DNA from: Qipengyuania pacifica | GTDB taxonomy: Bacteria; Pseudomonadota; Alphaproteobacteria; Sphingomonadales; Sphingomonadaceae | Length of the DNA stretch: 64,000 nt | NCBI RefSeq assembly: GCF_019857205.1 | Contig: NZ_JAHWXO010000004.1 | Span: 307,501 to 371,500 of the forward strand | Direction: 5' to 3' | Made by a program: the position numbers and the translations under genes | Notes under the pieces: model-generated | Seen by the model: the letters and a program-made list of their open reading frames with translations, nothing else | Told to the model about the DNA's origin: nothing | The model's database searches: none | Part shown: positions 27,082-35,991 of the stretch, piece after piece | Position numbering within the stretch: position 1 is the stretch's first letter | How the letters are laid out: every line of letters begins with the position of its first letter

Positions 27082-27999
27082 CTATCCGGTTTCGGCCTGT
27101 GCGTTACGGGCAGCAGCAATCGCCGCTGCAAGCTCTTTTGCTGGACCCACTCCCCAGTAGTGGAGGAAGTAAAACATCGGTTCACCGCCGATCATGTGGT
27201 TATGCAATGCTACGATATGGATATCCCGCTCGCGCAGTGCGCGGAGCACGGGCTGGACTTCGTCCTCGGTCATGATGAAGTCACCATCCACGGCGGCAAG
27301 GTCGTTGGTGCCCGAGAACGCCGCCCAGGTCGTAAGCCCCATCGAACCACCGATCTCAACGCCGTGCATGCGGCCTTGGCGAGCGAAGGTGTATTTCACG
27401 ACACCATCGGCGATGCTTGGCTCGGTGCCCAAGATTTCGCTCAGCGCCAGGGCTTCGATCGTGCCGTTTGCATCCGGCGTCATGCCACCGAAACTGCGCT
27501 GCGGCGTCGGCGAGGCGGCGCGCACTTCCTTGATGGCATCCCAGACGGCTTTTACACCCGCTGCCATCTTGGCGGTTTCCCCATGCCCGCCGATATGCAT
27601 AAAATAGACCGGCGGATCGTCGAATATGAAATGATTGTGCAGCGCGGTGACGGTCAACCCGTTGGCGAGGGCAGCGTCCATCGCGGCTGTTATCTCATCC
27701 TCGAATACGACCGTGTCGCCCATGACCATCACTCCGCCATCGACGGGTTTGAAGGCAGCCCATGAGCCGAGACCTGCCGGGGGATCGAGGCGCATGCCGT
27801 CGACCATCACCGGCACGTCGGCGCGCGTCCAACCGATGCGTGCGACCCCATCGTCGGTCATGGTGACCTCCGAGTGCGATGCCTCGAAAATCAGTGCCTC
27901 GAGATTGCCGAGATTATCCTGCGCGTGAAGAGCCGCCGACATCGCTGATAGCGATAGAGCCAAGCCGCCGACGAACAATGTTCTGGGTAATTGCTTCAT
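27082..27999 (-). CDS. DUF1259 (LppY/LpqO-like) periplasmic protein, two tandem domains
   Basis: A 305-residue protein with a signal peptide to about residue 26 and two copies of one domain (about 30-155 and 165-295), offset by about 145 residues. Each has the same His-rich motif: LHNHFIFDDPP..YFMHIGGHG at 120-140 (His121, 123, 135, 139) and LHNHMIGGEP..YFLHYWG at 265-283 (His266, 268, 280). The paired HNH and H suggest metal or oxyanion binding. It is 23 bases downstream of chrA on the same strand, so it is probably part of the chromate operon. Function is otherwise undescribed. Confidence 0.85.
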   Translation of the reverse strand: MKQLPRTLFVGGLALSLSAMSAALHAQDNLGNLEALIFEASHSEVTMTDDGVARIGWTRADVPVMVDGMRLDPPAGLGSWAAFKPVDGGVMVMGDTVVFEDEITAAMDAALANGLTVTALHNHFIFDDPPVYFMHIGGHGETAKMAAGVKAVWDAIKEVRAASPTPQRSFGGMTPDANGTIEALALSEILGTEPSIADGVVKYTFARQGRMHGVEIGGSMGLTTWAAFSGTNDLAAVDGDFIMTEDEVQPVLRALRERDIHIVALHNHMIGGEPMFYFLHYWGVGPAKELAAAIAAARNAQAETG

Positions 28000-28022
28000 C
28001 TTAGTTCTCCTTGGATGTGATT

Positions 28023-29417
28023 TCAGGTGCCAGCCATCATTGCGAGGTAATACAGCGACCCAATGAGTGCGCTCACGAAGAGAACGAGCAACATCCCGAT
28101 CTTGAAGCGCAGCATGGCGATCAGGGCCGCAGCGGCAATGACGACGGAGGCGACGTCGATCGTGGCGAAGTCCGGCACGAGCAGACGTGCGCCGTAACCT
28201 CGAACCTCGTCAAGCCGTGCGAAGGCAACGTGCAGCGCAAACCAGATGGCAAGGTTTAGGATCACACCGACGACTGCTGCCGTCACCGCCGAAAGCGCCG
28301 CTGTCAGAAGCTTCACGCCGCGCAGTTTTTCGATAAATGGCGCACCAAGGAAAATCCATAGGAAGCACGGCACGAACGTGACCCACGTGACGATGACCGA
28401 AGCCGCGATGCCCGAAGCCACCGGGCCTAACATGTCTGCTTCGCGATATCCCCCCATGAACCCCACGAATTGGACGACCTGGATCAGTGGACCCGGCGTG
28501 GTCTCCGCCATGCCCAACCCATCGAGCATTTCACCGGGGGCAAGCCAGCCATGCGTCTGCACGGCTTCCTGCGCCATATAGGCCAGCACGGCATACGCGC
28601 CCCCGAATGTCACGACCGCGAGCTTGGAGAAGAAAACCGCCAGTTCCGTGAACACGTGATTTGGGCCAACAAGAAGGATCAGCGCAATTATGGGAGCTGC
28701 CCAGATGCTGCCCCAGATCAAGGCCGTGCGGACTGCTCCGCGCCATGTAGGCTGCGCTTTCGCCATACCGCCTGTATGAAGCACGGCTTCCGGCTCGCTC
28801 TCCCCGTCCTCGGTCGTTTCACGGGCGCGAATGACCAGAAACCGTGCAGGATCGAAATGCCCTCCAAGAAAACCAACCAGCGCGGCGGCCGCGATAATCA
28901 GCGGGAAAGGTGCATCGAATGCGAATATCGCCACGAAGGCTGCGGCGGCAATCAGATACATGGGCCAAGTTTTCAATGCCCTTTTCCCGATGCGCAGCAG
29001 GGCCTCGATGACTATGGCGAGCACCGCCGCCTTAATGCCGAAGAAAATCGCCTGGACGAAGCTGGCCTCCTGAAAACTGGCATAGAGCACGCTAAGCGCC
29101 ATAATGCTGAGGAAGCCGGGAAGGACGAACAGGCATCCTGCGACGAGGCCACCGCGAACGCCGTGGAGCAACCAGCCAATATAGGTGGCGAGCTGCATGG
29201 CTTCCGGTCCGGGCAGGAGCATGCAGTAATTGAGCGCATGCAGGAACCGGTTCTCGCCGATCCAGCGCTTTTCATCGACTAGAATGCGGTGCATCACCGC
29301 GATCTGGCCGGCTGGCCCACCAAAGCTCAACGCGGCTATGCGCGCCCAGACACGCACCCCATCGGAAAACGGGATCGGAGTTTGTTCTACGGAACCTGAA
29401 TTAGCGGGAGAATTCAT
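28023..29417 (-). CDS. chrA: ChrA chromate efflux transporter (long-chain, bidomain)
   Basis: A 464-residue inner-membrane protein with two homologous CHR domains. The first begins FSDGVRVWARIAALSFGGPAGQIAVMH; the second has FGGAYAVLAYMAQEAV. Each carries the FGG motif, near residues 34 and 270, and the PGPEAMQ / TPGPLIQ segment. ChrA exports chromate using the proton gradient. I use the ATG at 29417, one codon after a possible TTG. A promoter with a palindromic spacer is upstream, and the DUF1259 gene follows. Confidence 0.93.
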   Translation of the reverse strand: MNSPANSGSVEQTPIPFSDGVRVWARIAALSFGGPAGQIAVMHRILVDEKRWIGENRFLHALNYCMLLPGPEAMQLATYIGWLLHGVRGGLVAGCLFVLPGFLSIMALSVLYASFQEASFVQAIFFGIKAAVLAIVIEALLRIGKRALKTWPMYLIAAAAFVAIFAFDAPFPLIIAAAALVGFLGGHFDPARFLVIRARETTEDGESEPEAVLHTGGMAKAQPTWRGAVRTALIWGSIWAAPIIALILLVGPNHVFTELAVFFSKLAVVTFGGAYAVLAYMAQEAVQTHGWLAPGEMLDGLGMAETTPGPLIQVVQFVGFMGGYREADMLGPVASGIAASVIVTWVTFVPCFLWIFLGAPFIEKLRGVKLLTAALSAVTAAVVGVILNLAIWFALHVAFARLDEVRGYGARLLVPDFATIDVASVVIAAAALIAMLRFKIGMLLVLFVSALIGSLYYLAMMAGT

Positions 29418-29501
29418 CAACGCGTCCTTCGCACACAGCTCATCGAGCCGGACTTGGGCGCATTGCCTTACCGGGCGCCGGAATAAGTGCCCGAAGTCAA
29501 A

Positions 29502-29530
29502 CTGCTAGATCATTGATCTGGTGTTGTCAA
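29502..29530 (-). promoter_or_regulatory. chrA promoter with palindromic operator
   Basis: On the minus strand a perfect TTGACA (from 29525-29530) and a weak TAGCAG -10 (29502-29507) are 17 bases apart. The spacer holds a 13-base perfect palindrome, AGATCATTGATCT (29507-29519). A repressor bound there would block RNA polymerase. No chrB or similar regulator gene is adjacent. Confidence 0.45.
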
Positions 29531-29747
29531 AAGCCTTACGCGAACAGTCTGCCTTGCCCTTGGAGAATGTCGGCTTTCGAAATCTGGATCTGTATCTTCA
29601 ATTTCCGGAATGAGGGCGCGTAGCTGCCGGGGCTTGCTACTTGCCTCGACGGCGGCTTTCGCGGCTTAGCCTCCTGAAAGCGGACCGGAAGCTTTCCACC
29701 CCGTTGCGGACATTCGCCTGGGCAGAATTCCTTACCGCAAGCTGCCG
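29531..29747. other. Remainder of the gene-free stretch upstream of chrA
   Basis: Together with the chrA promoter at 29502-29530 this makes a 330-base gap between the start of chrA and the CMD-family gene. A minus-strand open frame (29536-29751) has no family pattern. I see no gene here. Confidence 0.4.
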
Positions 29748-30149
29748 TCAATTAGGCTCATCCTGATCGAATTCGCTGGCATCCGAGCTCGAGTAGACTT
29801 CCTTGGCGGCTTGCATCCCGTTCAACGCTGCTGGAAATCCGGCATACACGCTCATCTGGATGATAATTTCCTCGATCTCGCTCTTCGTAAGACCGACATT
29901 GAGTCCGGCTTGGATGTGGACCTTCAACTGGGGCTGTGCCGTGCCCATCGCCGTAAGGGCTGCGATCGTCGCGATCTCTCGTTCGCGGAGGCCAAGACCG
30001 GGCCGTGCGTAGATATCGGCGAACGGGTATTCGATGGTGTAGCGGGCAAGATCCGGCGATATGTCCTTTAAGCTTTCAACCACCTTCTCTCCGGCTTCAC
30101 CGTCGATTCTGCGAAGATTCTCGAGGCCTCTTTCGAACCTGTCAGTCAT
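29748..30149 (-). CDS. Carboxymuconolactone decarboxylase family protein
   Basis: A 133-residue CMD/AhpD-fold protein. The RPGLGLREREIATIAALTAMGTAQPQLKVHIQAGL stretch (about 50-84) and the later EIEEIIIQMSVYAGFPAALNG are the family core, with a conserved Glu and His but without the CxxC of AhpD peroxidases. Such proteins act as gamma-carboxymuconolactone decarboxylases or in redox protection. I use the ATG at 30149, which has AAGGA 6 bases upstream. It is the last gene of the MarR operon. Confidence 0.85.
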   Translation of the reverse strand: MTDRFERGLENLRRIDGEAGEKVVESLKDISPDLARYTIEYPFADIYARPGLGLREREIATIAALTAMGTAQPQLKVHIQAGLNVGLTKSEIEEIIIQMSVYAGFPAALNGMQAAKEVYSSSDASEFDQDEPN

Positions 30150-30364
30150 GACCATTCCTTCATTAAGCGAGTTGCCAGCGAATGCATCGCTGGAGCAAGC
30201 AGCAGACTGATGAGGGGAACAAGGATTGCCGTCAGAATGAGTGTCTGAAATCCAAGCGCCATATCGCTCGCGATGAACCTCAGCAGCTTGAGCATCCCGG
30301 TCACAAGCGGCCATACGACGAGCCAGACGAGCATGGTCCGCAATATAACGATCCGGAATGTCAT
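30146..30364 (-). CDS. DUF2798 family small membrane protein
   Basis: A 72-residue protein with two transmembrane helices (about 5-25 and 40-60), matching the small DUF2798 family often found beside MarR/TetR-type redox genes. It overlaps both neighbours by four bases (ATGA), so it is translated within the operon. The role is unknown. Confidence 0.75.
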   Translation of the reverse strand: MTFRIVILRTMLVWLVVWPLVTGMLKLLRFIASDMALGFQTLILTAILVPLISLLLAPAMHSLATRLMKEWS

Positions 30365-30804
30365 TTGTCGGCTGCTGGATCGGGACGGTGAAGGATGGCG
30401 AAGTATCCCGGCAGAACCTCGTCGAGCTTGGCTTTCCCCGAGAGAGTAAGGGTCACGTTCCGGGAGCGAGCATCTTCTGAGTTTTCCGAAATCGCGATCA
30501 GGCCAGCCCGTTCCAAGCCCTGCAAGGTGCGCGTGACGACGGGCCGCGATACGTCCAGCCTTTCGGCAATTTCACTTGCAGCGAGGCAGTTTCGCTCGGG
30601 TTCGCGGTCGATAAGGATCATCATCAAAAAGCGAAGCTGCGAGAGGTCATGGCGCGCGAAGTATGCTTCCAGCTCGCGGATCAGCAGGCTCGCGCGTCGC
30701 ATCAACCGAAGCGCGTCGAGCACTCTGTCGACATCGACATCGGCGAATTGGTCGGCATAACCGTCGACCATTTGTCGGCTGGGAAGTTCTTTAAGAAAGA
30801 ACAT
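30361..30804 (-). CDS. MarR family transcriptional regulator
   Basis: A 147-residue winged-helix repressor-like protein: the recognition region LAASEIAERLDVSRPVVTRTLQGLERAGLIAIS (about 75-107), the wing with ENSEDARSRNVTLT, and dimerisation helices at both ends. MarR proteins bind palindromic operators and respond to phenolic or oxidising ligands. A matching palindrome lies at the promoter of this operon (31114-31131), so it probably controls itself and its neighbours. Confidence 0.9.
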   Translation of the reverse strand: MFFLKELPSRQMVDGYADQFADVDVDRVLDALRLMRRASLLIRELEAYFARHDLSQLRFLMMILIDREPERNCLAASEIAERLDVSRPVVTRTLQGLERAGLIAISENSEDARSRNVTLTLSGKAKLDEVLPGYFAILHRPDPAADK

Positions 30805-30809
30805 CAGCC

Positions 30810-31103
30810 TTACCGAACCGGACGGAGATGAAGGATTTGCGGCTCTTCTGCCAGCCAGTCCCGGTAGGCTTCAAAGACGGCCCGGGTGTATGGTTGATCG
30901 TGGTGCGATGCCAGTGCCGCCTCGTCTCGCCATTCCTCATAGAGATACAGTGTTCCGTCCTGTGCATTTTCGCTGAGACGAAACTCCATGCAGCCGGGTT
31001 CGGCGCGCGTCTGTTCGATGATCTCGCAGATGGCCTCGCGCGCCTTGTTGTAGTGCGTTGGATGCGGCGCGATCCGTGCGATGATGTTCAACTGATGGAT
31101 CAT
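30810..31103 (-). CDS. Antibiotic biosynthesis monooxygenase (YgiN-like putative quinol monooxygenase)
   Basis: A 97-residue ABM-domain protein: the HYNKAREAICEIIEQTRAEPGCMEFRLSENAQ segment, YLYEEWRDEAALASHHDQPY and a C-terminal strand. This dimeric ferredoxin-like fold includes YgiN, which oxidises quinols. It is the first gene after the operon promoter and its stop lies 5 bases before the marR start. Confidence 0.85.
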   Translation of the reverse strand: MIHQLNIIARIAPHPTHYNKAREAICEIIEQTRAEPGCMEFRLSENAQDGTLYLYEEWRDEAALASHHDQPYTRAVFEAYRDWLAEEPQILHLRPVR

Positions 31104-31113
31104 GACATTCCTT

Positions 31114-31157
31114 TAGTTATCATGCTAACTATATAATTCAGGGTGATGGCTGGTCAA
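31114..31157 (-). promoter_or_regulatory. Promoter and palindromic operator of the ABM-marR operon
   Basis: On the minus strand a -35 TTGACC (31152-31157) and -10 TATAGT (31128-31133) are separated by 18 bases. The 18-base perfect palindrome TAGTTATCATGCTAACTA (31114-31131) covers part of the -10 and the start region. AAGGA precedes the ABM start codon just downstream. This is the layout of a MarR-repressed promoter; the binding protein is inferred from the adjacent gene. Confidence 0.65.
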
Positions 31158-31953
31158 GTCCAGAACTTCCTGAAAGCAGACCGTCCGCTAACACCCAATT
31201 CACGACATTAAAGCGTCACGATTATTGACCCAAAAGCTGACACAAAGGCCGTCCACGAGCGTGGCTGCAACCAATCGTCGAACATCCAGTGTGCGCTCGC
31301 AATGCGAATATCTGGCTCTTGGTGTGCGATGACCGCGTCGTTTTGCTGCCATGGCGTTGCATCATTCAGCGACGCTCTTAGACACTGCCGCTCCAGAAAT
31401 TTTGCCGCTTGGTTGCAGATCAGAAGCACACCCGCGACCCTATCACGGCAGGTCGCTGGCAGCGCCGGATGCAGTCGCGATGCATTCCGCTTGCAGGCGT
31501 AATCGGAGTAATTATTCGTCCGTAAGCGTCTGATTTGAAGCGAGAAAATGAGGGCGAGATAAAAGCGCCGCCGTCGGTCGGGGCGCAGGTGGTTGGTTTC
31601 GTTCAGTAATATGCGACGGCACCCGTAGTGCTCCTGCGGCGCTCCTTTCGAAAAGTTCTTTTTTATCAAACAGATTGGCGACGGCGCTTGGCGTTCTGTG
31701 CTGTTTTCGTTCGGAAACCCGCTTTCGCCCGGACGTCCTTTGCCGTCCAGATGAGCATCGGTGCATTTGACTGGAGTGCTTGCCCCAGGCCTCTGCGCTG
31801 CGGCGAAAGAACGGCAGCTGCAGCGTAGGAACGTCATGTGGCCCAGGGTGCCCTAATCGGCCGATACTCGGTGCCGATGGCGGGCCGGCCTGTCCCCTCC
31901 ATGCTCCCCAAGGTCGGTCCGTCATCACCCGACAGATGAAAGGATCGACCGCT
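31158..31953. other. Gene-poor stretch of about 800 bases
   Basis: A 209-codon minus-strand frame (31208-31837) and a plus-strand frame upstream of the AlpA-like start are open but have no family pattern, no ribosome-binding site and mixed codon use. I see remnant-like sequence only. Several short direct and inverted words occur, none long enough to call. Confidence 0.4.
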
Positions 31954-32208
31954 ATGCCATCTGCAAGCACGACAGAGCATCTTCGCGAGCAATGCGGGCC
32001 CCAGGCCATCGAACCGATCGCCATGCGCGTACCCGAAGCCTGTCGCTATCTCGGGATCGGACGCAGCACACTCTATGTGCTCATTTCCAGAGACGAGATC
32101 GAGATCATCAAGATGGGGAGCGCAACCCTCGTGCTCACCGCCAGCCTGCGCTCGCTGGTTGAGCGGCTGCGTCGTCCTGCCGATCAGGTAACGGGGACCA
32201 CTTTATGA
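31954..32208 (+). CDS. AlpA-like/MerR-fold excisionase-type regulator
   Basis: An 84-residue protein with a single winged-helix domain: MRVPEACRYLGIGRSTLYVLISRDEIEIIKMGSATLVLTASLRSLVERL (about 26-73), the HTH_17/AlpA pattern of small activators and recombination directionality factors. The ATG at 31954 has AAGGATC upstream (the in-frame ATG at 31936 would add six residues). It is probably a regulator of the island; if it acts as the excisionase it is unusually far from the integrase. Confidence 0.75.
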   Translation: MPSASTTEHLREQCGPQAIEPIAMRVPEACRYLGIGRSTLYVLISRDEIEIIKMGSATLVLTASLRSLVERLRRPADQVTGTTL

Positions 32209-32372
32209 TTACGGCGCATCCTGACTTGCTGAAAGCTGTGGTGCTTGCCGCAATCGTGAGCATGCCAGATCATTCCAAACGTCAGCTGGTCTCGAAGATG
32301 AAAGAGCGGCGTGCAAACGCAGAAGAAACACTGGCCGCCAGATTGGTGATTGCGCTTTCGCAGCGGTCCTAG
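32205..32372 (+). CDS. Small coupled protein of unknown function
   Basis: A 55-codon gene whose ATG (32205-32207) overlaps the stop of the AlpA-like gene (ATGA), the usual sign of translational coupling. The product begins MITAHPDLLKAVVLAAIVSM and is helical, with a basic central part (SKRQLVSKMKERRANAEE). I do not recognise a family. Confidence 0.55.
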   Translation: MITAHPDLLKAVVLAAIVSMPDHSKRQLVSKMKERRANAEETLAARLVIALSQRS

Positions 32373-32668
32373 GCTTTCTGACTATGGCAGCTACGCGCCC
32401 CATCTCGGTCATTCAACGTTCTGTGATCGCTGCCCGATAGCTGCCTTTCGAACGCGCGGACGATGCCACTGCACCCTTCGCACTTGCAACATTTTTGCTT
32501 AGCCGCTAAGTGCCCGCAATCCACCGGACCCGGCCGCGCCGGGTGGCTCGGCCCGGCGCCTATCCCCGGGACAACCTTTCAGACCGGCATTCTGGCCGCA
32601 CAAAGTGTTCGCAGCTGAGCGATGCTTCCGCGCATCGTGCCGGTCGTGTGAGTCGTGTTAGGGTTCAC
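32373..32668. other. Intergenic stretch upstream of the island SulP
   Basis: About 300 bases without a convincing gene. It would hold the promoter of the SulP-Usp-DksA unit, but no -35/-10 pair stands out by eye. Confidence 0.4.
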
Positions 32669-34153
32669 ATGTTCGATATTCCCACGCTTAGGCGTGAATG
32701 GCTTTCCAATCCCCGGCGCGACATTCTCGCCGGCATCGTCGTCGCGCTTGCGCTCATTCCCGAGGCAATCGGCTTCTCCATCATTGCCGGGGTCGATCCG
32801 AGGGTCGGCCTTTACGCGTCGTTCTCGATCGCGGTCATCATCTCGCTCGTAGGCGGGCGACCGGGCATGATCTCGGCAGCCACCGCAGCTATCGCCGTTC
32901 TCGTTCTGCCGCTCATCCAACAATACGGCGTCGAATACCTCTTCGCAGCAACGATCCTGATGGGCGTCATTCAGGTCATCGCAGGTTTCCTACGGCTGCA
33001 CCTGCTGATGCAATATGTGTCGCGCTCGGTCATCACAGGGTTTGTCAACGCATTGGCGATCCTGATCTTCATCGCACAGCTGCCGGAACTCACCGGCGTG
33101 CCGATGCTGACCTACGTGCTGGTCGCCGCGGGACTGGCGGTCATCTACATCCTTCCGCGCCTCACGAAGGCCATTCCCTCGCCGCTGGTCGCGATCATCA
33201 TCCTGACGACGGTAGTCTACTACATGGGCATGGATGTGCGCACGGTGGGCGATATGGGTGAGTTGCCCTCGTCGCTGCCTTCGTGGCTCATTCCCGACGT
33301 TCCGTTCACGCTTGAGACGTTGCAGATCATCCTGCCCTACTCGGCAACGATGGCGGCGGTCGGCCTGCTCGAGTCCATGCTGACCGCGCAGATCGTCGAC
33401 GACCTGACCGATACGGGGTCCGACAAGCGGCAGGAGATGAAGGGCCAGGGCATCGCAAACTTCTTCACCGGCTTCCTCGGCGGGATGGGCGGCTGCGCCA
33501 TGATCGGCCAGTCGGTCATCAACGTGAAGTCGGGCGGCGAAACGAGACTTTCGACCTTCGTATCGGGCGTCTTCCTGCTGTTTCTTCTCCTGGTGCTCGG
33601 CCCGCTGGTCGCGATCATTCCGATGGCATCACTGGTTGCGGTCATGATTATGGTATCGATCGGCACCTTCTCGTGGCGCTCGATCAAGGACATCCGCACC
33701 AATCCCTGGCAGTCGTCGGTGGTCATGATCGTCACGGTAGTCGTGGTCGTGTGGACGCATGACCTGGCGCAGGGCGTGCTCGCTGGTGTGATCCTTTCGG
33801 GCCTGTTCTTCGCCAGCAAGGTGAAGCGGTTGTTCACGGTCGATACCGACCTGTCCGCCGACGGCACGACGCGGACCTATCGCATTGGGGGCCAGGTCTT
33901 CTTCGCTTCTTCCGATCGCTTCGTCGAAGCGTTCGACTACAAGGAAGTGCTCGACCGGGTGGTGATCGACGTCAGCCGCGCGCACTTCTGGGACATCTCG
34001 GCGGTGGGCACGCTCGACAAGGCGATCCTCAAGTTCCGCCGCGAGGGCACCGCGGTAGAGGTCCGCGGCCTGAACGAGGAGAGCGCCGGGATGATCGAGC
34101 GCTATGCTATCCATGACAAGCCCGGCGCCGATGCGCAGCTGGGAGGACACTGA
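32669..34153 (+). CDS. SulP family anion transporter with STAS domain (island copy)
   Basis: A 494-residue SulP protein, co-linear with the core copy at 2354 throughout: [21 protein letters not shown], the [16 protein letters not shown] motif near residue 270 and a C-terminal STAS domain ([20 protein letters not shown]). By eye about three residues in four match in the N-terminal half. The anion is unknown. The ATG at 32669 gives a family-like start ([10 protein letters not shown]). The stop shares bases with the universal stress gene (TGATG). Confidence 0.92.
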   Translation: MFDIPTLRREWLSNPRRDILAGIVVALALIPEAIGFSIIAGVDPRVGLYASFSIAVIISLVGGRPGMISAATAAIAVLVLPLIQQYGVEYLFAATILMGVIQVIAGFLRLHLLMQYVSRSVITGFVNALAILIFIAQLPELTGVPMLTYVLVAAGLAVIYILPRLTKAIPSPLVAIIILTTVVYYMGMDVRTVGDMGELPSSLPSWLIPDVPFTLETLQIILPYSATMAAVGLLESMLTAQIVDDLTDTGSDKRQEMKGQGIANFFTGFLGGMGGCAMIGQSVINVKSGGETRLSTFVSGVFLLFLLLVLGPLVAIIPMASLVAVMIMVSIGTFSWRSIKDIRTNPWQSSVVMIVTVVVVVWTHDLAQGVLAGVILSGLFFASKVKRLFTVDTDLSADGTTRTYRIGGQVFFASSDRFVEAFDYKEVLDRVVIDVSRAHFWDISAVGTLDKAILKFRREGTAVEVRGLNEESAGMIERYAIHDKPGADAQLGGH

Positions 34154-35019
34154 TGGGAGATACAGCAATGGAAAACGTCCTCGCGGCGATAGATGCCTCG
34201 GCCTACGCCACCAGCGTTTGCGGTTATGCCGGGTGGGCGGCAAAGCGGCTGTCGCTTCCGGTCGAACTGCTCCACGTCGTCCAGAGACAGGACGCCATCA
34301 CGGCGCGCAAGGACCTGTCCGGTGCCATTGGCTTGGGCGTCAAGAGCGACCTCATGGAAGAGCTTGTCCGCCTTTCCGAAGAAGGCAGTCGGACCGAGAT
34401 CGAGAAAGGCCGCGTCATGCTAAAAGCGGGCGAACAGTTGCTGCGTGAATCGGGCATTACGGACATCTCGACGCTTCATCGCCACGGCGGGGTGGTCGAG
34501 ACCATTCTCGAGCGCGAAGATCACGCCCGCGTGGTTGTCATGGGCAAGCGCGGCGTCGGCCACGAATATGCCTCGGACCATATCGGCTCGATGATCGAGC
34601 GCGTGGTGAGGTCGAGTGAAAAGCCGGTGCTGGTCGCATCGCGCGAATATGCAGAACCGGAGCACGTCGTCTTCGCCTATGATGCCAGTCCCGCCGCGGA
34701 ACGCGCGCTGGAGCGTCTGGCCAACTCACCGCTGTTCGACGGTCTGCCGGTCACCATCGTCATGGCAGAGGCGGATGGCGAAGCGCAGCGTGAGATGCTG
34801 ACCAGGGCAGAAGCGGGATTCGCTTCCGACCACCCCGTTACCGTCGTGATGGAGCGGGACAAGGCCGAAAAGGTCATTCCCGGCGTCGTTGCCGCCACCG
34901 AGCATTCGCTGCTGCTTATGGGTGCCTATGGGCATTCGCCAATACGTCGCATGATTGTGGGCAGCACGACCACTGAAATGGTTCGCACCGTCAAGGCTCC
35001 GGTGCTGATGGTGCGCTGA
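34153..35019 (+). CDS. Tandem universal stress protein
   Basis: A 288-residue protein with two Usp domains (about 5-150 and 170-287). Each has the start pattern (NVLAAIDASAYAT; HVVFAYDASPAAERAL). The ATP-binding G2xG9G(S/T) motif is visible in both: MGKRGVGHEYASDHIGSM near 136 and MGAYGHSPIRRMIVGSTT near 263. Usp proteins respond to starvation or stress in the cytoplasm. It overlaps SulP (TGATG) and lies 1 base before the DksA-like gene. Confidence 0.92.
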   Translation: MGDTAMENVLAAIDASAYATSVCGYAGWAAKRLSLPVELLHVVQRQDAITARKDLSGAIGLGVKSDLMEELVRLSEEGSRTEIEKGRVMLKAGEQLLRESGITDISTLHRHGGVVETILEREDHARVVVMGKRGVGHEYASDHIGSMIERVVRSSEKPVLVASREYAEPEHVVFAYDASPAAERALERLANSPLFDGLPVTIVMAEADGEAQREMLTRAEAGFASDHPVTVVMERDKAEKVIPGVVAATEHSLLLMGAYGHSPIRRMIVGSTTTEMVRTVKAPVLMVR

Positions 35020-35020
35020 C

Positions 35021-35362
35021 GTGTCGATCGATCCTGCAACGTTCCGCAATCCTTTGCTGCAAAGGCTCGCCGAACTGGACGAGCAGGATCGCATCTCCGC
35101 GAAGGATCGCGATCCGGTGACGCTGGACCAGGAGAGCGTGGGCCGACTTTCTCGCATCGATGCGATGCAGGTGCAGGCAATGGCGCTGGCGCAGAAGCGG
35201 CGGCGGAAGGCCGAACGTGCAGGCATCGCGGCAGCTCTCCAGCGGATCGAGGAAGGGGAGTTCGGCTATTGCATCGAATGCGGCGACCAGATTGCCGAGG
35301 GTCGGCTGCGGAATAATCCGACGGTGATAAAGTGTCTGGAGTGCGCTGCCGGGAGTGCCTGA
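35021..35362 (+). CDS. DksA/TraR family zinc-finger protein
   Basis: A 113-residue protein with an N-terminal helical region and the C-terminal zinc finger CIECGDQIAEGRLRNNPTVIKCLEC. DksA/TraR proteins bind the RNA polymerase secondary channel with ppGpp or modulate it directly; the finger spacing is C-x2-C ... C-x2-C. The start is a GTG at 35021, 1 base after the usp stop. It is the last gene of the SulP-usp unit. Confidence 0.87.
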   Translation: MSIDPATFRNPLLQRLAELDEQDRISAKDRDPVTLDQESVGRLSRIDAMQVQAMALAQKRRRKAERAGIAAALQRIEEGEFGYCIECGDQIAEGRLRNNPTVIKCLECAAGSA

Positions 35363-35411
35363 GACGAGCGGTTTACGGTAGGTTTACCCGAGCCTGTCAG
35401 GTTCTCCAACC

Positions 35412-35882
35412 ATGACAGCCTATATCGAAAGCGACGGATTACGGCTGCGCCGCAAGGTGCGGGCCCTTGTATTGAACGAGAACGACGAGGTGCTCCTCGT
35501 GCGGCCGCATGGATATCGCGATGGGGAATGGACCCTTGCGGGCGGCGGCGTGGAAGAGGGCGAATCTCCCGTCGAGGCTATGCGCCGAGAGCTAGCGGAA
35601 GAATTAGGCGTCGGGCTGGAGGCCGAGTTATCGGAACTGCCGGTAACCAACCGGTTCATTTACTCGGCAGAGCACAAGGTGAAACGCAACCTTGACCATG
35701 ACGGGCAGGACGCGGTGATGTTCGCGTGCCGTATTGATCGCAGCCACCCGCTCCACTTGCAGGCTGAAGAGATAGCCGACGCCCGCTGGTTTCCCGCAGA
35801 TGATGCTCTTGCAGCGTTTCCCGTGCAAAAGCAGCGCGACATTTACATCCGCTGCCTCAGCGAGCTTTCTCGCTCTGCTTAA
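35412..35882 (+). CDS. Nudix hydrolase
   Basis: A 156-residue protein with the complete Nudix box: GGGVEEGESPVEAMRREL followed by AEELGV near residues 40-63. Nudix enzymes hydrolyse nucleoside diphosphate-linked compounds; the substrate is not predictable. It starts 49 bases after the DksA-like gene, so it may be a separate unit. Confidence 0.9.
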   Translation: MTAYIESDGLRLRRKVRALVLNENDEVLLVRPHGYRDGEWTLAGGGVEEGESPVEAMRRELAEELGVGLEAELSELPVTNRFIYSAEHKVKRNLDHDGQDAVMFACRIDRSHPLHLQAEEIADARWFPADDALAAFPVQKQRDIYIRCLSELSRSA

Positions 35883-35991
35883 CGGTCGGTCGGCTTAATC
35901 TTCGGACTGTGAATGTGGAGCGCATGCTCGCCGCGGATACTGGTCCTGATCTCCGAGCAACTCTTGAGCCGGAGCAATTCCTTCATCGCCG

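Noticed and set aside
31208..31837. 209-codon minus-strand frame in the gene-poor part of the island
   Set aside because: No family pattern, no ribosome site and uneven codon use; could be a remnant but cannot be supported.
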